Below are positions 46,114-58,312 of a stretch of DNA of 64,000 bases, piece after piece. The notes under the pieces were generated by a model that searched no databases, was not told the origin of the DNA, and saw only the letters and a list, made by a program, of their open reading frames with translations. The position numbers were made by a program, and so were the translations under genes. Within the stretch, counting starts at the first letter, position 1, and every line of letters starts with the position of its first letter. The DNA lies in NCBI GenBank assembly GCA_037833965.1, contig AP031351.1, positions 12,501-76,500 of the forward strand, written 5' to 3'. This DNA is from Marchantia polymorpha subsp. ruderalis (Eukaryota; Streptophyta; Marchantiopsida; Marchantiales; Marchantiaceae).

Positions 46114-49100
46114 CAAAATTTTCATTTTTGATAACAAAATCACATTTGATGACTTATTAACATAATTTTGCACTCATGTGTTGTTATAAGTATCCTTCAT
46201 TATCAACCTATTCTTTGAAGAAGTCTAAATTTGGATCAAATATGTTTATAAGCATGTATATGAATAAATCCAAACAAACAAATAAAAAACTTGTAGATTA
46301 AAGAATACAAAAATATAGGAGTTTATTGCACAAAAGATATACTTTCAACTTTATTAAGAATACTAACAAATGAATTACTAATTTTCAAAAAAACAAAACG
46401 TAGGATAATCACAAAACTAGTTTTGTCTTAAAATTGATCAACTTTTTTTAAATACATATTTTTCATTTAAATGATAGTAGTAACTAGAACACCAATTTTT
46501 AATTCCAACACAAGCAACAAGATTAGAGCACAAATCAAGCCAACAATTGCAATAATTTCAAAAAGTGTAAAATTCAATATTCTAATGCTTTTATATCAAT
46601 TTGAAAAAATTTCAAGACACGTTTATAATATTGATTCAATACATCAAACATAAAATCAAGCCAAAAATATGTCATCAAATCAATTTTACAAAATCTGTTT
46701 TTCTACTGTGTAAGCAAACAAATCTTTTAATCCTAAACTTCAAATCTTTACTCTCTTTTACCAGTAATTGGGAACCGCAAAATTTGATGTGAAAAACACA
46801 AGAGCTTGTCTCTTGTGTGAATTTTGATGATAGAATGTGTGAGTGTGTTTAACAAATGTTTTATGAAAAAATTGAAAATTTGTTCAAATTATTATAAATA
46901 CATCAAGCTGTTGTAGATTATCAGAACTCAGGGACAAAATTTAGCTTTCAAGCTTGGAGAGTATAATAAAAATAAAGACAAATATAGACATAGGCTAAAG
47001 TTAATTTCATATTCAATACAAGGTGTCATGTATAGTACAACCCTGCAATTGAACAAAGTCTTGAATTCAACTTAAGGATATTTTCTACTCATTAAAAATC
47101 AAGAGATGAAAGATACAAGAATCTAATGGTGTAGATTTTAAGCTCAAATGTCATTACAAATATTTGAAGGTCACAAATAGATTCTGGATTTAAAATCACA
47201 ATTTAAAGATTATGCAATATCTCATTTGAAAATTTGAAATGGGAAAAAAAATTTGAAAAGTGTATGTTTTGATTTTCATTCTATTGTTTTTTCTTCTTGA
47301 ATATGAGTTGCAGATTTATTTTACATGTTGAGTCATGGAGTTGAAAGAATTTGATTTAAAAATAAAGAAAATTGACACACTCAACAAATGATGATGATGT
47401 TGAAATATTTCATTCTTCATTAAATTTTATTGCTAAAATACAAAACTGACAATGATAGATTGAAATCAATACACATCAAGACTTAAAAGTAGTATATTTT
47501 TATTTTATAAGTAGCAAAGTATAAAATTCCAACCAATGAAAACTCGTGATGCAAGCACGTATATGATATTGCAAACCAATCAATTTAATATTGTGTTCAG
47601 ATTATTTAATTGCAATTATAAGCATAATGAGCCGCATATTATAAAAATCTTAGTAGTTAAGAAAAAAATGTCACATGTAAAATTTTCTTGCAAGCTGTCA
47701 AATCTTAATTCTTGCATTTGCTTTCAAACGTCAAGGATTTGCTCAAGAGATAATTGTTTAAAGAGCTTAAAATTAAGTTCAATTTGTTTGAATGAATGTG
47801 ATTTCTTGTCAAGCACAAAAATAGCCTTGTGACTTGATAAAAAGCATATTCTCGTGGCAAGAAGAGATGGAGCAAACTGTTTAGTTTCAAAATTGAAATT
47901 TTGAATATTATAATTATTTTGTAGACAAAATTATATATTTACCCTTGATATGAGATATTCCAAAAAATTGATAAGTGCTTTTTAACTGATGATTTATGAC
48001 AAATGATGATGTCATTTTCTTGTGTGTTTATTTTGTATGATTCTACATTAATCATATTCAACGAATAATATAGATGCCAATTTTTTTGATTTAAAAATAG
48101 ATTCAACTCCAAATATTACAATTTTTGAAATTTTGCTGTTTTTTTAGTACAAAAGTGATAACATTAAAAATTATTCTTGTTTGAAAATAAAAGCAACAAA
48201 ATTATTTTTAGCTAATGTAACTTCAAGTTCTATATTAGCTATATGATTTAAAAATTTGATTATATTGAATGGTTTTTTTTTCCACCACATATACAAATTT
48301 TCAATAATCTCAATCTAAAAGCTTTAACGTAAAATTTTGGTATCTTCACAATTTTTTAAAGTTGAAAAGCTTAAATTGAAACTCAAATTAGATTAAAAAA
48401 TGTTGATATTGACGATATATGAAAATAAATATAATGGCAATAAATATACATATGAGGACTTTAGAAGTTATTTGAAAAAAATAATCATTTTTCATCTCAT
48501 TAAGAAGTAGACTTCACAAAACAACGTCATTAAAGTAAAAGATTTCCAAATAATTATTAATAATTACTATGTATAGTATGCTCAAACTATGTGGAGACCA
48601 TACGATTTATCACATGAATCATATGATAAAGTCTTCAATACTGTAGTCTAGTTGATAAATTATTTCAATCTAGTGCAATGTATTTTGTTTACATCGTTCA
48701 ATCTAAGACATAAAACATGACAAATTATTATAGCTTACAAGTTTTTGATGTATAACTTATTATCTCAGACCTTAGATGTATTTTACTGAGTAAAATACTA
48801 TATACCAAGAATATTATTTGTGTATACATGCTAGTGGTGTACAAAAATCAAATGTTACGAGGCTTCGTAGGTTGTAGAGTAATTGAGACTATAATTATTA
48901 TTTCAATGAACCAAAATGATTGATACAATAGAAGATTTTGCAAGATTTTTGAAATGATTATAGAAAAAGATTCACTCAAATGGAAAAATATCTGAAAATA
49001 AAAAAATTGAGCAAACGATTTTTTATTGCTAATGCTTGAATAATTGCAAAAAACAAGAAAAATAAAATGAATTCATATAAAAAAAACATCAATTCAAATT

Positions 49101-51600
49101 AATCATAATATTAAAAATATTGATTATGCATTGCTAAAGTAATTCCTGAAGATTAGATTTTGTTTGTTTATAATTGAAATGATGATAAAAATGCAATTAT
49201 GTTGAAAAAATGAAACCCTGATTTTTATACTTAAATACTAATTTTTACCAATAAGCTTGAATAAAATAATATCGAACATGAAATATATTTGCTAATTGAG
49301 GACAATATGTGAAAGCTAGTAAAGTTTTCATTGAATCAATACTTCATGAATAGCAAATGGATTTACAAGTTTCCAATGAAATCAACAAATGATGTAGAGA
49401 AAATTTTCCAAGTCATGTTGATGATTTAAGATTTCACACAAACGAATTATGTACATTAAAATGAATTTTGTTCGCTTGTAGCAAAATGTACTCTGATTTG
49501 ATTTGTAAATAAGCTTGTTGCAATATTTAATATATTTTTGAATAGAATGAATGTTATTTTATTTTGTGTACATGCATATATACACACACAAAACTAGCTG
49601 ATTTTAAGAAAAAATTCAAATCAAATTGATCTATATAGATTGAAATGATTATATGGATCAAAATAAACTCGTTTGATGGTGAAAGTTATGATGAGTTCAT
49701 GAAAGTACACTTTTTTTGAAAAGTATTAAAGATTCACATATATACACATATAAAAGTAAATAATTAATTATTTAACTTCTTTATTCCAATATTATACATT
49801 GATGACATGCTTCTTTTGGTAAAAAAACAATTAAACGTTGAAAGATGCAAGAATCAACTGAATTATACATTTAAGATAAAAGATATAGATAAGTACAAAT
49901 ATTTTTAAAAAAAAATGCTCACAATGTTTAAATAAAACTATGCGTGAATTATTTGATATAATCTATTGTGCTTAACAAGATTTAGCATGACACAATGAAT
50001 ATGAATATTTCAATGAATATGAACTTATCTTACAAGCTTTTTCAAGCTTTTGGAAACTCAATGTTCAATTTATGTCACAAAAATGCTAATAACCCAATCA
50101 ACTTCACACAACAAAGTAAGTGATTACTCATGTATTTGACTATATAATCAATATTTGATATTTATCTTCCAATAAACAAGATTAACATATATATGTCAAA
50201 TCTAGATAAGCTACAATGGAAGTATATGACTTTTATGAAGATTTTTTGTTTAAATTTGATGTTGAATGCATTCATTTGTAATAAACTTTGCAAAATTACA
50301 TAGCTTGGTCAATAACAACAAATGAATATGTAACTTCAGAGTGCAAAAGAAAATTTACAATTGATGATGGATGCAATAGTTTGAAATATGTTTTCAATAC
50401 TACATAGCTTAGTTAACAATGGATTTTAAACATGTAACGACAACAAAGAAAGCTATTTGATTAAGTATATTTATCATTCAAATGAGATAAAAATTATAGA
50501 TTATCAACCTTATTTGTTGTGGTTTGAATGTCTTATGTATTTTTGCAAATCAAGTATTGAACAGAGTATTGAAGCACATTAACATCATGTATCATTTTAT
50601 CAAAGATTCGCTTTTTAATAAGAAAGTTCGAGTTTGTGAATATTAACTATTAATTCAATATGATGTGTTCTTGAAAATTATAGGGTTTTGTCATTGTGTA
50701 ATTTTGTAAGTTTCACGAAAGTAACAGAGTTAGAATTTTAGCATCAATTCCATTAACTTTATATGAGTTTTTTCTTTATTTCATATACTAGTTAATCTTA
50801 GCTAGCTCTAGATTAGAAAACAAGTCTATGTTAGTTCTTTCAAAAAACTTGTTGTGAAGTATTTATATATATCATGAAGCTTAAGGTACCCACTACATGA
50901 AATACACTATTAAAAGATAATTCATGTGTTATGATATATTATGTTATTTAAACTTTAGTTAGTGAAGTTGGTTAGAATGCAAGTATATAAGAGATTTCAC
51001 AAAAGTTTTAAGTGATTACATTTAGTATTTGTTTATATAATCTAAAATGCGTGGTGATCGTAACACGCAATAAAGAACAACTTGTGATTGGTGTTTACTG
51101 TGTGTGTGCATGATTGTGTTAACTATGTGAGTGCATTCAATTAATGTGTTTGACTTCCTTTAAAATGATTTACTGAATTTTTTAAAGTAAGAAATTTGAT
51201 AATAAGATTTATATTTTTTCAGTGGAGCATTATGTCACTATATGTAATAATTCATGATCAAATTGAAAATTGTAATCAAATAAATTATAATTTATAATAT
51301 TGTTATTAATTTTGGTCTTAAGCTTACTAAGCTCTATCTAAAAAGTGTAGGAAAAACATAAAATATTTGTATGCTATAGAATTAAAGTAATTGAATTCTA
51401 TTAGTATTTTAAATATCATACTATACAATGACAAGATGTATTGCACGATATGGAGTGTGGAGTGTAGACGCAGTTCTATTTGCAAGGACAAACGAGGAGA
51501 TAGACAAGGGCATGTCCCTTAACTCCATGAGTTCGAACTCTATCTTGCAGAGTGCATTCTTGGGCTAATTATAATTTGGGCATTAAAAACATTTGCCATC
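46114..51600. other. AT-rich gene-free stretch
   Basis: This stretch is strongly AT-rich throughout and open frames rarely exceed 90 codons. One copy of repeat family F2 lies at 46930-47345. No gene, tRNA or rRNA is recognised. Confidence 0.6.
46930..47345 (+). repeat. Dispersed repeat family F2, copy 2
   Basis: This is the partner of 14360-14800 in the same orientation, from 'AGCTTTCAAGCTTGGAGAG' to 'GAGTCATGGAGTTG'. Unlike copy 1 it is not followed by family F1. Confidence 0.8.
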
Positions 51601-51630
51601 GAACCTAGCAGATTCCTATTTCTCAGCAAC

Positions 51631-51891
51631 TTACAAGACATGATGAGATTCCTCAACTTCCAATTTGGAATCTATTTTTTCTTGAGCACTTAGTCTTACA
51701 TCCTTTTTGATAGTCCAGAACTCGTCGCTTATCCTACAAATTCGCTTCAACATCTCATTTGTTACACATTCGTCGTCGGAGCTTATAACCTCCCTCAAAG
51801 CTGAGCATATCATCTTAATCTCGTCTTGAAGACTCGATTTGTATGCACTTTTGTGCTCTGAAATTGTGAAATTGCATGATTCGAATTGCAT
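51631..51891 (-). CDS. Possible small gene or first exon, unrecognised 86-residue product
   Basis: This is an open minus-strand frame of 86 codons in a less AT-rich island. The product is rich in Glu, Ser and Lys and looks helical (LQDEIKMICSALREVISSDD, KRICRISDEFWTIKK). The upstream minus strand has a consensus TATA box, TATAAATAG (52173-52181), about 280 bp before the ATG. The frame's end overlaps a good splice donor, GTAAGT (CTT|GTAAGTTG), so this could be the first exon of a longer gene whose next exon I cannot place. The product is not recognised. Confidence 0.3.
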   Translation of the reverse strand: MQFESCNFTISEHKSAYKSSLQDEIKMICSALREVISSDDECVTNEMLKRICRISDEFWTIKKDVRLSAQEKIDSKLEVEESHHVL

Positions 51892-52172
51892 CTTTGTCTT
51901 TCACCAAGTGAAGTACAAATATGAACTTGAAACAAAAATCAAAGAATACATCAAGGTCTCATCATCTTGCAGGCGAGGTACGATTACTTCCATTTAATCC
52001 ATTTCAGAATATAATCTCAACTCGAGCAGATGTTGATCCAATCTTTGACTGCCAATCAATCTCGACGACGAACATGTCCAATTTAACCCTCTAGTCACGT
52101 CACTGCAACTCTTTACGAGCCAAGACATGAGTACTTGAGACACCCCGCCCGCCCTATCTAGCCTGCTTTGAG

Positions 52173-52181
52173 CTATTTATA
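52173..52181 (-). promoter_or_regulatory. TATA box upstream of the small minus-strand frame
   Basis: TATAAATAG on the minus strand matches the plant TATA consensus. It lies in a GC-richer island and is oriented toward the frame at 51891-51631. Confidence 0.35.
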
Positions 52182-52906
52182 TCCAAGCATCTCTTGTTTC
52201 TCTCTTAACTCTACCTCCAACCACACCGTCTAACACCTTTCCACCTGAAACTTTTTTTGAGATGACGCATATTCTAAGAATAGAAATAAAAAATCAAAAA
52301 ATATGTGTGTTTCGTAGCTTTTGGGCTACTTCCACGAAAATAATATATTTGTTTCTTACAAAATTACAAAATGTTAAATACAAATAGTTCCTCGTCTTGC
52401 TATATTTTGAATGGAAGACCTCTTCATTAGTATAATACCTAACTTGAGTGAGGTTGACTAAATTTAATCAGAGATTTCAATAAAACTAACAATTAAATAT
52501 ATTGGATTATTGACATAACATAAAACTGGTATCTTTATATATATTATTGTTCAAATCAGACCTATAAATTTTATTAAAAATATTACATAAATTATATAAA
52601 ATGATAAACTTACACAACTTTTCTTGGGATTGCGTACTTGTAAATGAAAATCTTAAAATAAATATTATATTTCGTTTTGTAATTATAATATTATGTATCT
52701 AATATGATATAGAAGTTTGATTATTATAAATTAATTGTTTTTTCATATTCATTACTCATTATTTTTGTAATTAGATCAACATTTCATTACTACGACTACT
52801 GAAAATAGAAACAATCGAATAATTTTATAAGAATAGTATATTAAACCTGTTTTGTTATACGGAAACGAGGGAGTGTGCGCTCCGAGGAATGATAAAAATC
52901 CACGGC

Positions 52907-52913
52907 TATATAG
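52907..52913 (+). promoter_or_regulatory. Possible TATA box of BRCA1
   Basis: TATATAG lies at the edge of the BRCA1 upstream region, about 360 bp before the probable start codon, where composition changes from AT-rich to mixed. Use as a promoter is inferred. Confidence 0.3.
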
Positions 52914-53010
52914 AGGTGTGCGCCAATCGAATGGCTGCCGTTGGTTACAGTGCATCTAGGAGCGAATGGAGCCAAGAGATGCGAAGTCCAGGTCTCCCGC
53001 CACGTTTCAG

Positions 53011-53022
53011 TTTCGCGCGAAA
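53011..53022 (+). promoter_or_regulatory. E2F-binding palindrome upstream of BRCA1
   Basis: TTTCGCGCGAAA is a perfect palindrome matching the E2F consensus TTTSGCGC on both strands. It lies about 245 bp before the BRCA1 start codon. E2F control of S-phase and DNA-repair genes is well established in plants and animals. Activity at this site is inferred. Confidence 0.65.
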
Positions 53023-53267
53023 CTCACGAGGCCAAGTTCGAAATTCGAAGAGAGATTGCGATCTCTTAGGACCTGGATACTGCTTGATTGACGGCTCGTG
53101 TACCTGAAGCGCTTCATCATTATTCTCTCTTCATCCTCCCTCTACATATTTCCGGGGGCCCTGCCTGCGAAGCTTGTTGAATTTCACACCGGATGAGAGT
53201 TCCTGGGCTCGAGTATCGCCAGAGATTTCGGATGGTGTAGCTACGAGTTGTCTGCAAGAAGCCGGAG

Positions 53268-56200
53268 ATGGTGACCGCAGGAAGCATGATGCATCTCGAG
53301 CGAATGGGCAGTGAGCTCAAATGTCCTGTTTGGTTCGTTTTCCAATTCTCGACCTGGTCTTCTTAGTAGCCTGCGACTTCCAAAGTGCCTGTACTGGAAT
53401 CTCCATGTTGAGAAACGGGATCGACTAGAAATCCGTACAGCATCCATGGAAATTCTGTTATGGACAAGAGTAGTGGCTAATTCTTGCCTTTTCTAGTTTT
53501 ATATGATGTGAGTAGTTTTTAGAGTGTTGTAGATCTGCGTTCCTGCGTTCACTTGAATTGCGAAAAGCAATTCAAGTGAACGCAGAACGCAGATATTGGG
53601 CTCCATGATAGTGAAAGTGGCGCAGTAAACTTTGGAGTCTAGATCGAACATAAGAGTGCCTCAAGTTATCATCAACTTTGAAACTGCGTAGAGCTGGAGT
53701 AGAGCTGAGAGTAGTTTTCGGTGCTGTATCTTGGAAAGCTGTCGGTATTGTAAGAAAGAATCTACAGACCGGATACTGATCTGTCTTCAAATCTTTTCCA
53801 AGAAAGCACGTTGCGTACATAATATGAGAACTTACCGTGCCGAATGTTATGCATCTTTTGCAGCTTGAGTCTCTACAAGAGCGCCGCTACTATATCATGT
53901 AACCACACATTCTGCCGGTAAGTGAAAGGCCTGCTCACGGAGACTGTGAACTTTGAGCTTCAGCATGTAGTCTCGTCGTTGGCTTCAAGGAAGCGTGGAT
54001 ATGTAATAATATTCGGAACTCGTTGTGGACAGATCTTGTATTTTAGAATCCGTGAGAGCGACATCTTGCTGCCCCATTTGCAAAGCACACACGACAAGGC
54101 GAGGTGCGCATCTTCCTCTAGGCATTGTAATGTCCAGCAACGAGGTTCAGTACGATGTTCTTTGAAATCAAAACTTGACTTCAATCTGCCCTCTGCAGAG
54201 GTTCGTCCAGCGCCTCAGATGGATAGTCTTGTCGATATTTTCAAGGGAATGGAATCTGCTGCCGGTATATGTCTATTTCCAACACAGTCCACTCAAGTTT
54301 CTCCTCCTGGTAATTCACCTCATGTCCATCCCATACCCTCGCAAGCATCGCAATCAGCACTCGTGTCTGCGCGAATGATTTACAGTAGAGCCGCAGGTAA
54401 CCTGGAGGGTTACAGCTTCTCCTCTCATTTGACACGGCAGTGGCTTTTCTTTCAAATATTGATTCTTGGTTCTCCATACGCGCAGAGAAGCTTTCCATTC
54501 AGGGGATCAAAGCACAGGGCCAAGGAAGACAGAAAACAATCGTTGCACCTTCTAAAAAGACGAAAGCTGCAAACAAGGCGCTGGATCCTCGAAAAAAAAG
54601 GCGGAGGAGCAAAAGTAACCTGTCGGAATCAGATGACTCTGATGTAGACGAGAACTACAGAGTAAACTACGAGCGTGCTCTGGCCAGTCAGCTGAATTGC
54701 AAAGCGCAGGGCGTGGTTCTAGCTAAGAAGAGGGTCCAGGTTCCAAAATCCTCTCAAGTTTTTGTTGATCTGAACTTAAACAGTGAGCTCGAGCAGGATA
54801 TCAATATCAACGATGGCGTCAACAATGACATTCCGTCCCATATCAGGACCTCGATCTCGTACAGGCCAGAGCCACTGCCGAGCTCAGATGTGGAGAGCAA
54901 CTCAAGGTCTGGAATGCTTCTGGACTTTTTAAAGCCTGCTGGTCAAGATGTACCACTCCAACACCAGGAAGGGGTCGACAGACAAGTAGAGAAATCTCTG
55001 TGTGACAGTACGGAAGTAAAACACGATCATGCAGGTCTGAACCTGGACCTAGAGTTGCAGGGCTTTCCATCTTTGCGCCAGGCCTTCAATGAGTTGCCTC
55101 AGTTGACTCCTTTCTTCTGGCTCCATAATGATCCTACCTCGCCAACGGAGGATGAGCTATTCACCCAAGCCCAGCTCTCAGCGCCGGCTCTGCGCCCGGC
55201 ATTCAGTGATTTGAAGGATTCTGATGATGAAGGATCCTTGGACGACGTTCAACAACCGGTATAGCCTGTCGCTGGCATTCCAACACTGAATTCGATCACC
55301 TTCAGAGAGAATTTTCTTTTGAATATCTTTATCTTTCCTGTGGTCCTGTGATCGGAATTGTTAAGAAGTGCTTGCCCGGAAGGTCGCCAGTAACTTCACT
55401 GGGTTTAGGAGCAACATGCTAATTCATTGATCTTTCCCGTGCAGGGAGAAGAGCGAAGTTGTGAGTATGGAGAGGGTGAAGGCTATGACAGTGATACGTT
55501 TGCATGGACACAAAGGCCCTGCTCTCCCGAATTAGCTTGTAGTCCGACAACATTCAGGGAACAGTCCGGAAGGTCTTTCAAGCAGAAGCCCCAAGGGGAG
55601 GAAGATCATTTGCAGAATAGGCCTTTGCAAGATCCACTCATTGTTGCAGAAACAGATGCAGATAATTCCCTTTCAGCTCCCAACAATTTACATCATCAGG
55701 TACTAACACAAAGCGTCCAAGTAGTACCCGCCAAGGAAAACTCACGCAAGAAGCCATTGGGAGACCGCAAGGAAAACGTTCCGAGGATTCGAAGACATTC
55801 TGTGGTCAAGAATGGCGATGACCGTTCTCCCATTTCCACGACAAGTGAATCTGTAGCGCGACCCGCATGTCCCGAAATTGACATGACTGCCGGTAATGGT
55901 ACAGAACGAAGGCCCACTAGATCCAGAGCTCCTTCTTCTACCGAGATAAAAGAATGTGCAGCGGTGGCAAGCAGATTTCTGGATTTACTTCGTGATGGAC
56001 ATCCTGAGGCTGCTCCTCAGCGTCTTCTCGTTGAAGACGGAGTTGGAGCGAAGGTATCTGACGCTCAAGTTGAGGAATCTAACAAGGAGAGGCTTGCACC
56101 TGTTGCAAAATCAAAAGCTGCCTCAGAAACAACCGCTACCGCTTGTAGATTTTGTGGCAATAAGGGCAATTCTGAGGTGAAGACTACACTCTTCTTCTGC

Positions 56201-58312
56201 AAAGCTGGTCTGTTTAAAGACTGCTCGTTTTCTATCTACTTGAATACCTTGGAAACTACAAACATGACGTCAACTGATTGTACAGGTGGCCGGTGAAATG
56301 ATGCGTTATCCAGCGGGATCCAACAAATACCTTCACGTTCACAAACTTTGCGCGGAATGGTAGTCACTCTACTTGCCTGCAAGTTAAAGACTGCACTTGT
56401 GTCCGTCGCTGTTGCGGCGGCAGCAGTTGTTCTGACTTAAAATTGTGTAGCTTCTGACCATCGTGAATGACGTCTACCATTTATTCGAGGGTGTTAAGGC
56501 TTTCCACTTGACTCTTTGACTCCCCAGGGCTCCTAATGTATACTTTGAAGATGATGATCGTCCACGGAATCTCAGTGTCGAGGTTTCTCGAGGAGGTAGA
56601 ATCAAGTGTACTGTATGTGGGAGAAAAGGGGCAGCACTCGGGTGCTGCAACAATAAGTGCAAGAATAGTTATCACTATCCTTGTGCAAGGCTTCTTCAAG
56701 GATGCCAGTGGAACGAGGTGCACCCCTATTTCTTTCTAGAAGGTCATACTCATCTTCTACGTTGACTGCATTGCACCTGCTTGTTCAAAGGGAAGCGGAC
56801 CTTCATGAACCAGTTTCTTTTGTTTCGCGCAGGACGATTATGTAATGTTCTGTCCTCTTCATGCACGCGGAAGAGCTCCAAAAGCCCGAAGGCAATCTGG
56901 AGACGGTTCAAGTTCCACTTTAGAGACCCAAGTGGTTGATGTACCCAGCGTTCCAGCCGCTCGATCTCAAGCGAGGTTCGCTACGAATTCTGTTTTTCTT
57001 CTCAACGTTCTAAGCTACTGGGAACGCAGCTCGCTATTAAGTTAGCATTAAGATTGAATTTGTGAAGTTTTTTCTCGTGGATGTTGAAGTGTTGACAATG
57101 AAGTCTGCCTCTTCCAATAGATCGGGAAGGAGAGCACCAGGTCCTGCGATTTGCGAGGAAACAAGAGCAACGCAATGGTCCCCTGGACCTGCTGCTAAAT
57201 GGGTCTTGTGCGGGTCCGGTTTGGACTCTAAGCTCAAGGTAAATGACTGCGAACATAGCTGCTTTCTGTCGCATGGGAAGAATTTATCTAGAGGTCATAC
57301 GTCTTCTTCAGGTAGTGTTGGTCTCATTACGTATAGTGATACCATCTTGGTTCTCCATCTAACAGAGATATATGAGGTCTTGCAGGTTCAAGTAGCCTCG
57401 TTTGCCACGCTTACCGGTGCGACTGTGGTTACGCAATGGAGTTCAGCCGTGACTCATGTCATAACCTGGACCGATGAGCAAGGCGCCGCTAAGAGGACCC
57501 TGAAGTACTTACTTGCAATGTTGGAGGGCAAGTGGATCGTCAGAATCGATTGTAATACTCTATCCTACGTTTGCCTTTAACCCCACTTAGATTCCATAGA
57601 AATTGATCGTACATCCATCTGCATAACTTCACTCTGTATACAACCTCCATCCCATTTATTACATCGCTAACTTGAAGTCATGAATCCAGGGATCAACGAA
57701 TGCTTATCAAGGATGCGCCCAGTCCCCGAGGACCTCTACCTCGTTACTTGCGATGTGAATGGTTTTTATGGCGGTCCATGCCTCAGCCGCCATCTTGCAG
57801 TCAGCAAGGTACTCATTTACCTGCACAAACTGAGATATTGTCATCATGTATCCGAAGCTGCACTGCCAAACTCTCTGATGGTCCTCGTTATGGGAACAGG
57901 TCGTAGAACGAATGTTTGCATCTGATGTGTTAAACTCTGAGGACTTGAGCGAATTTTGCAGGCACCGAAGTTATTTGAAGACATATCCTTCTACCTCTGT
58001 GGGGATTTTACTTCAGTGCTGAAGGCAGACCTGCAATCCCTTATAACAGCGGGAGGGGGGACTGTTCTTCACCGAAGACCACTGCCTACGACCTTGACGT
58101 CCTTCACCGACCTCTCGGATCTGCAAGAGACTCCCCTTGCAGGTCAAACGATCGTACTTTATAACGCAGATCCAGACTCTGGCAAGGACAGAAATCTCGC
58201 AAACAGGATACAGGAAGCAATGTCCATATCAATCCCCGCTCGTGCACACGCCCTCCCCTGCACCTGGTTGCTCGACTCAATAGCCCACTGCAGGTTGCTT
58301 CCTCCAAACTAG
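53268..58312 (+). CDS. BRCA1: BRCA1, DNA-repair E3 ubiquitin ligase (plant type)
   Basis: Thirteen exons join into a 988-codon frame: 53268-53332, 53864-53917, 54033-54103, 54199-54309, 54486-55258, 55445-56176, 56286-56359, 56528-56717, 56833-56975, 57121-57238, 57386-57551, 57690-57808 and 57962-58312. All use GT..AG introns and phases agree. The exon 5 start is the least certain. The N-terminal RING reads LKCPVCLSLYKSAATISCNH, then CRSCI and CCPICK. It is followed by the BRCA1-type APQMDSLVDIFKGMESAAGI. The centre is disordered, with the plant BRCA1 words PFFWLHND and FAWTQRPCSPE, the latter distinguishing it from BARD1. An extended PHD finger (CRFC to MFCPLH) and two C-terminal BRCT repeats (TLKYLLAMLEGKWIV; CTWLLDSIAHCRLL) follow. 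Arabidopsis BRCA1 is 941 residues. Its expected role is homologous-recombination repair in the nucleus with BARD1. Starts at 53268 and 53286 are both possible. Confidence 0.93.
53533..53594. repeat. Hairpin in BRCA1 intron 1, ~28 bp arms, 5 bp loop
   Basis: The inner arms CTGCGTTCACTTGAATTGC and their exact reverse complement flank GAAAA (53543-53561 and 53567-53585). Outer sequence (ATCTGCGTTC and GAACGCAGAT) extends the pairing with one bulged base. It lies within intron 1 of BRCA1. Confidence 0.95.

Noticed and set aside
51480..51560. Possible tRNA-derived SINE (GAGTTCGAACTC word)
   Set aside because: A B-box-like word is present, but there is no convincing A-box at the right distance, cloverleaf or poly(A)/T tail.
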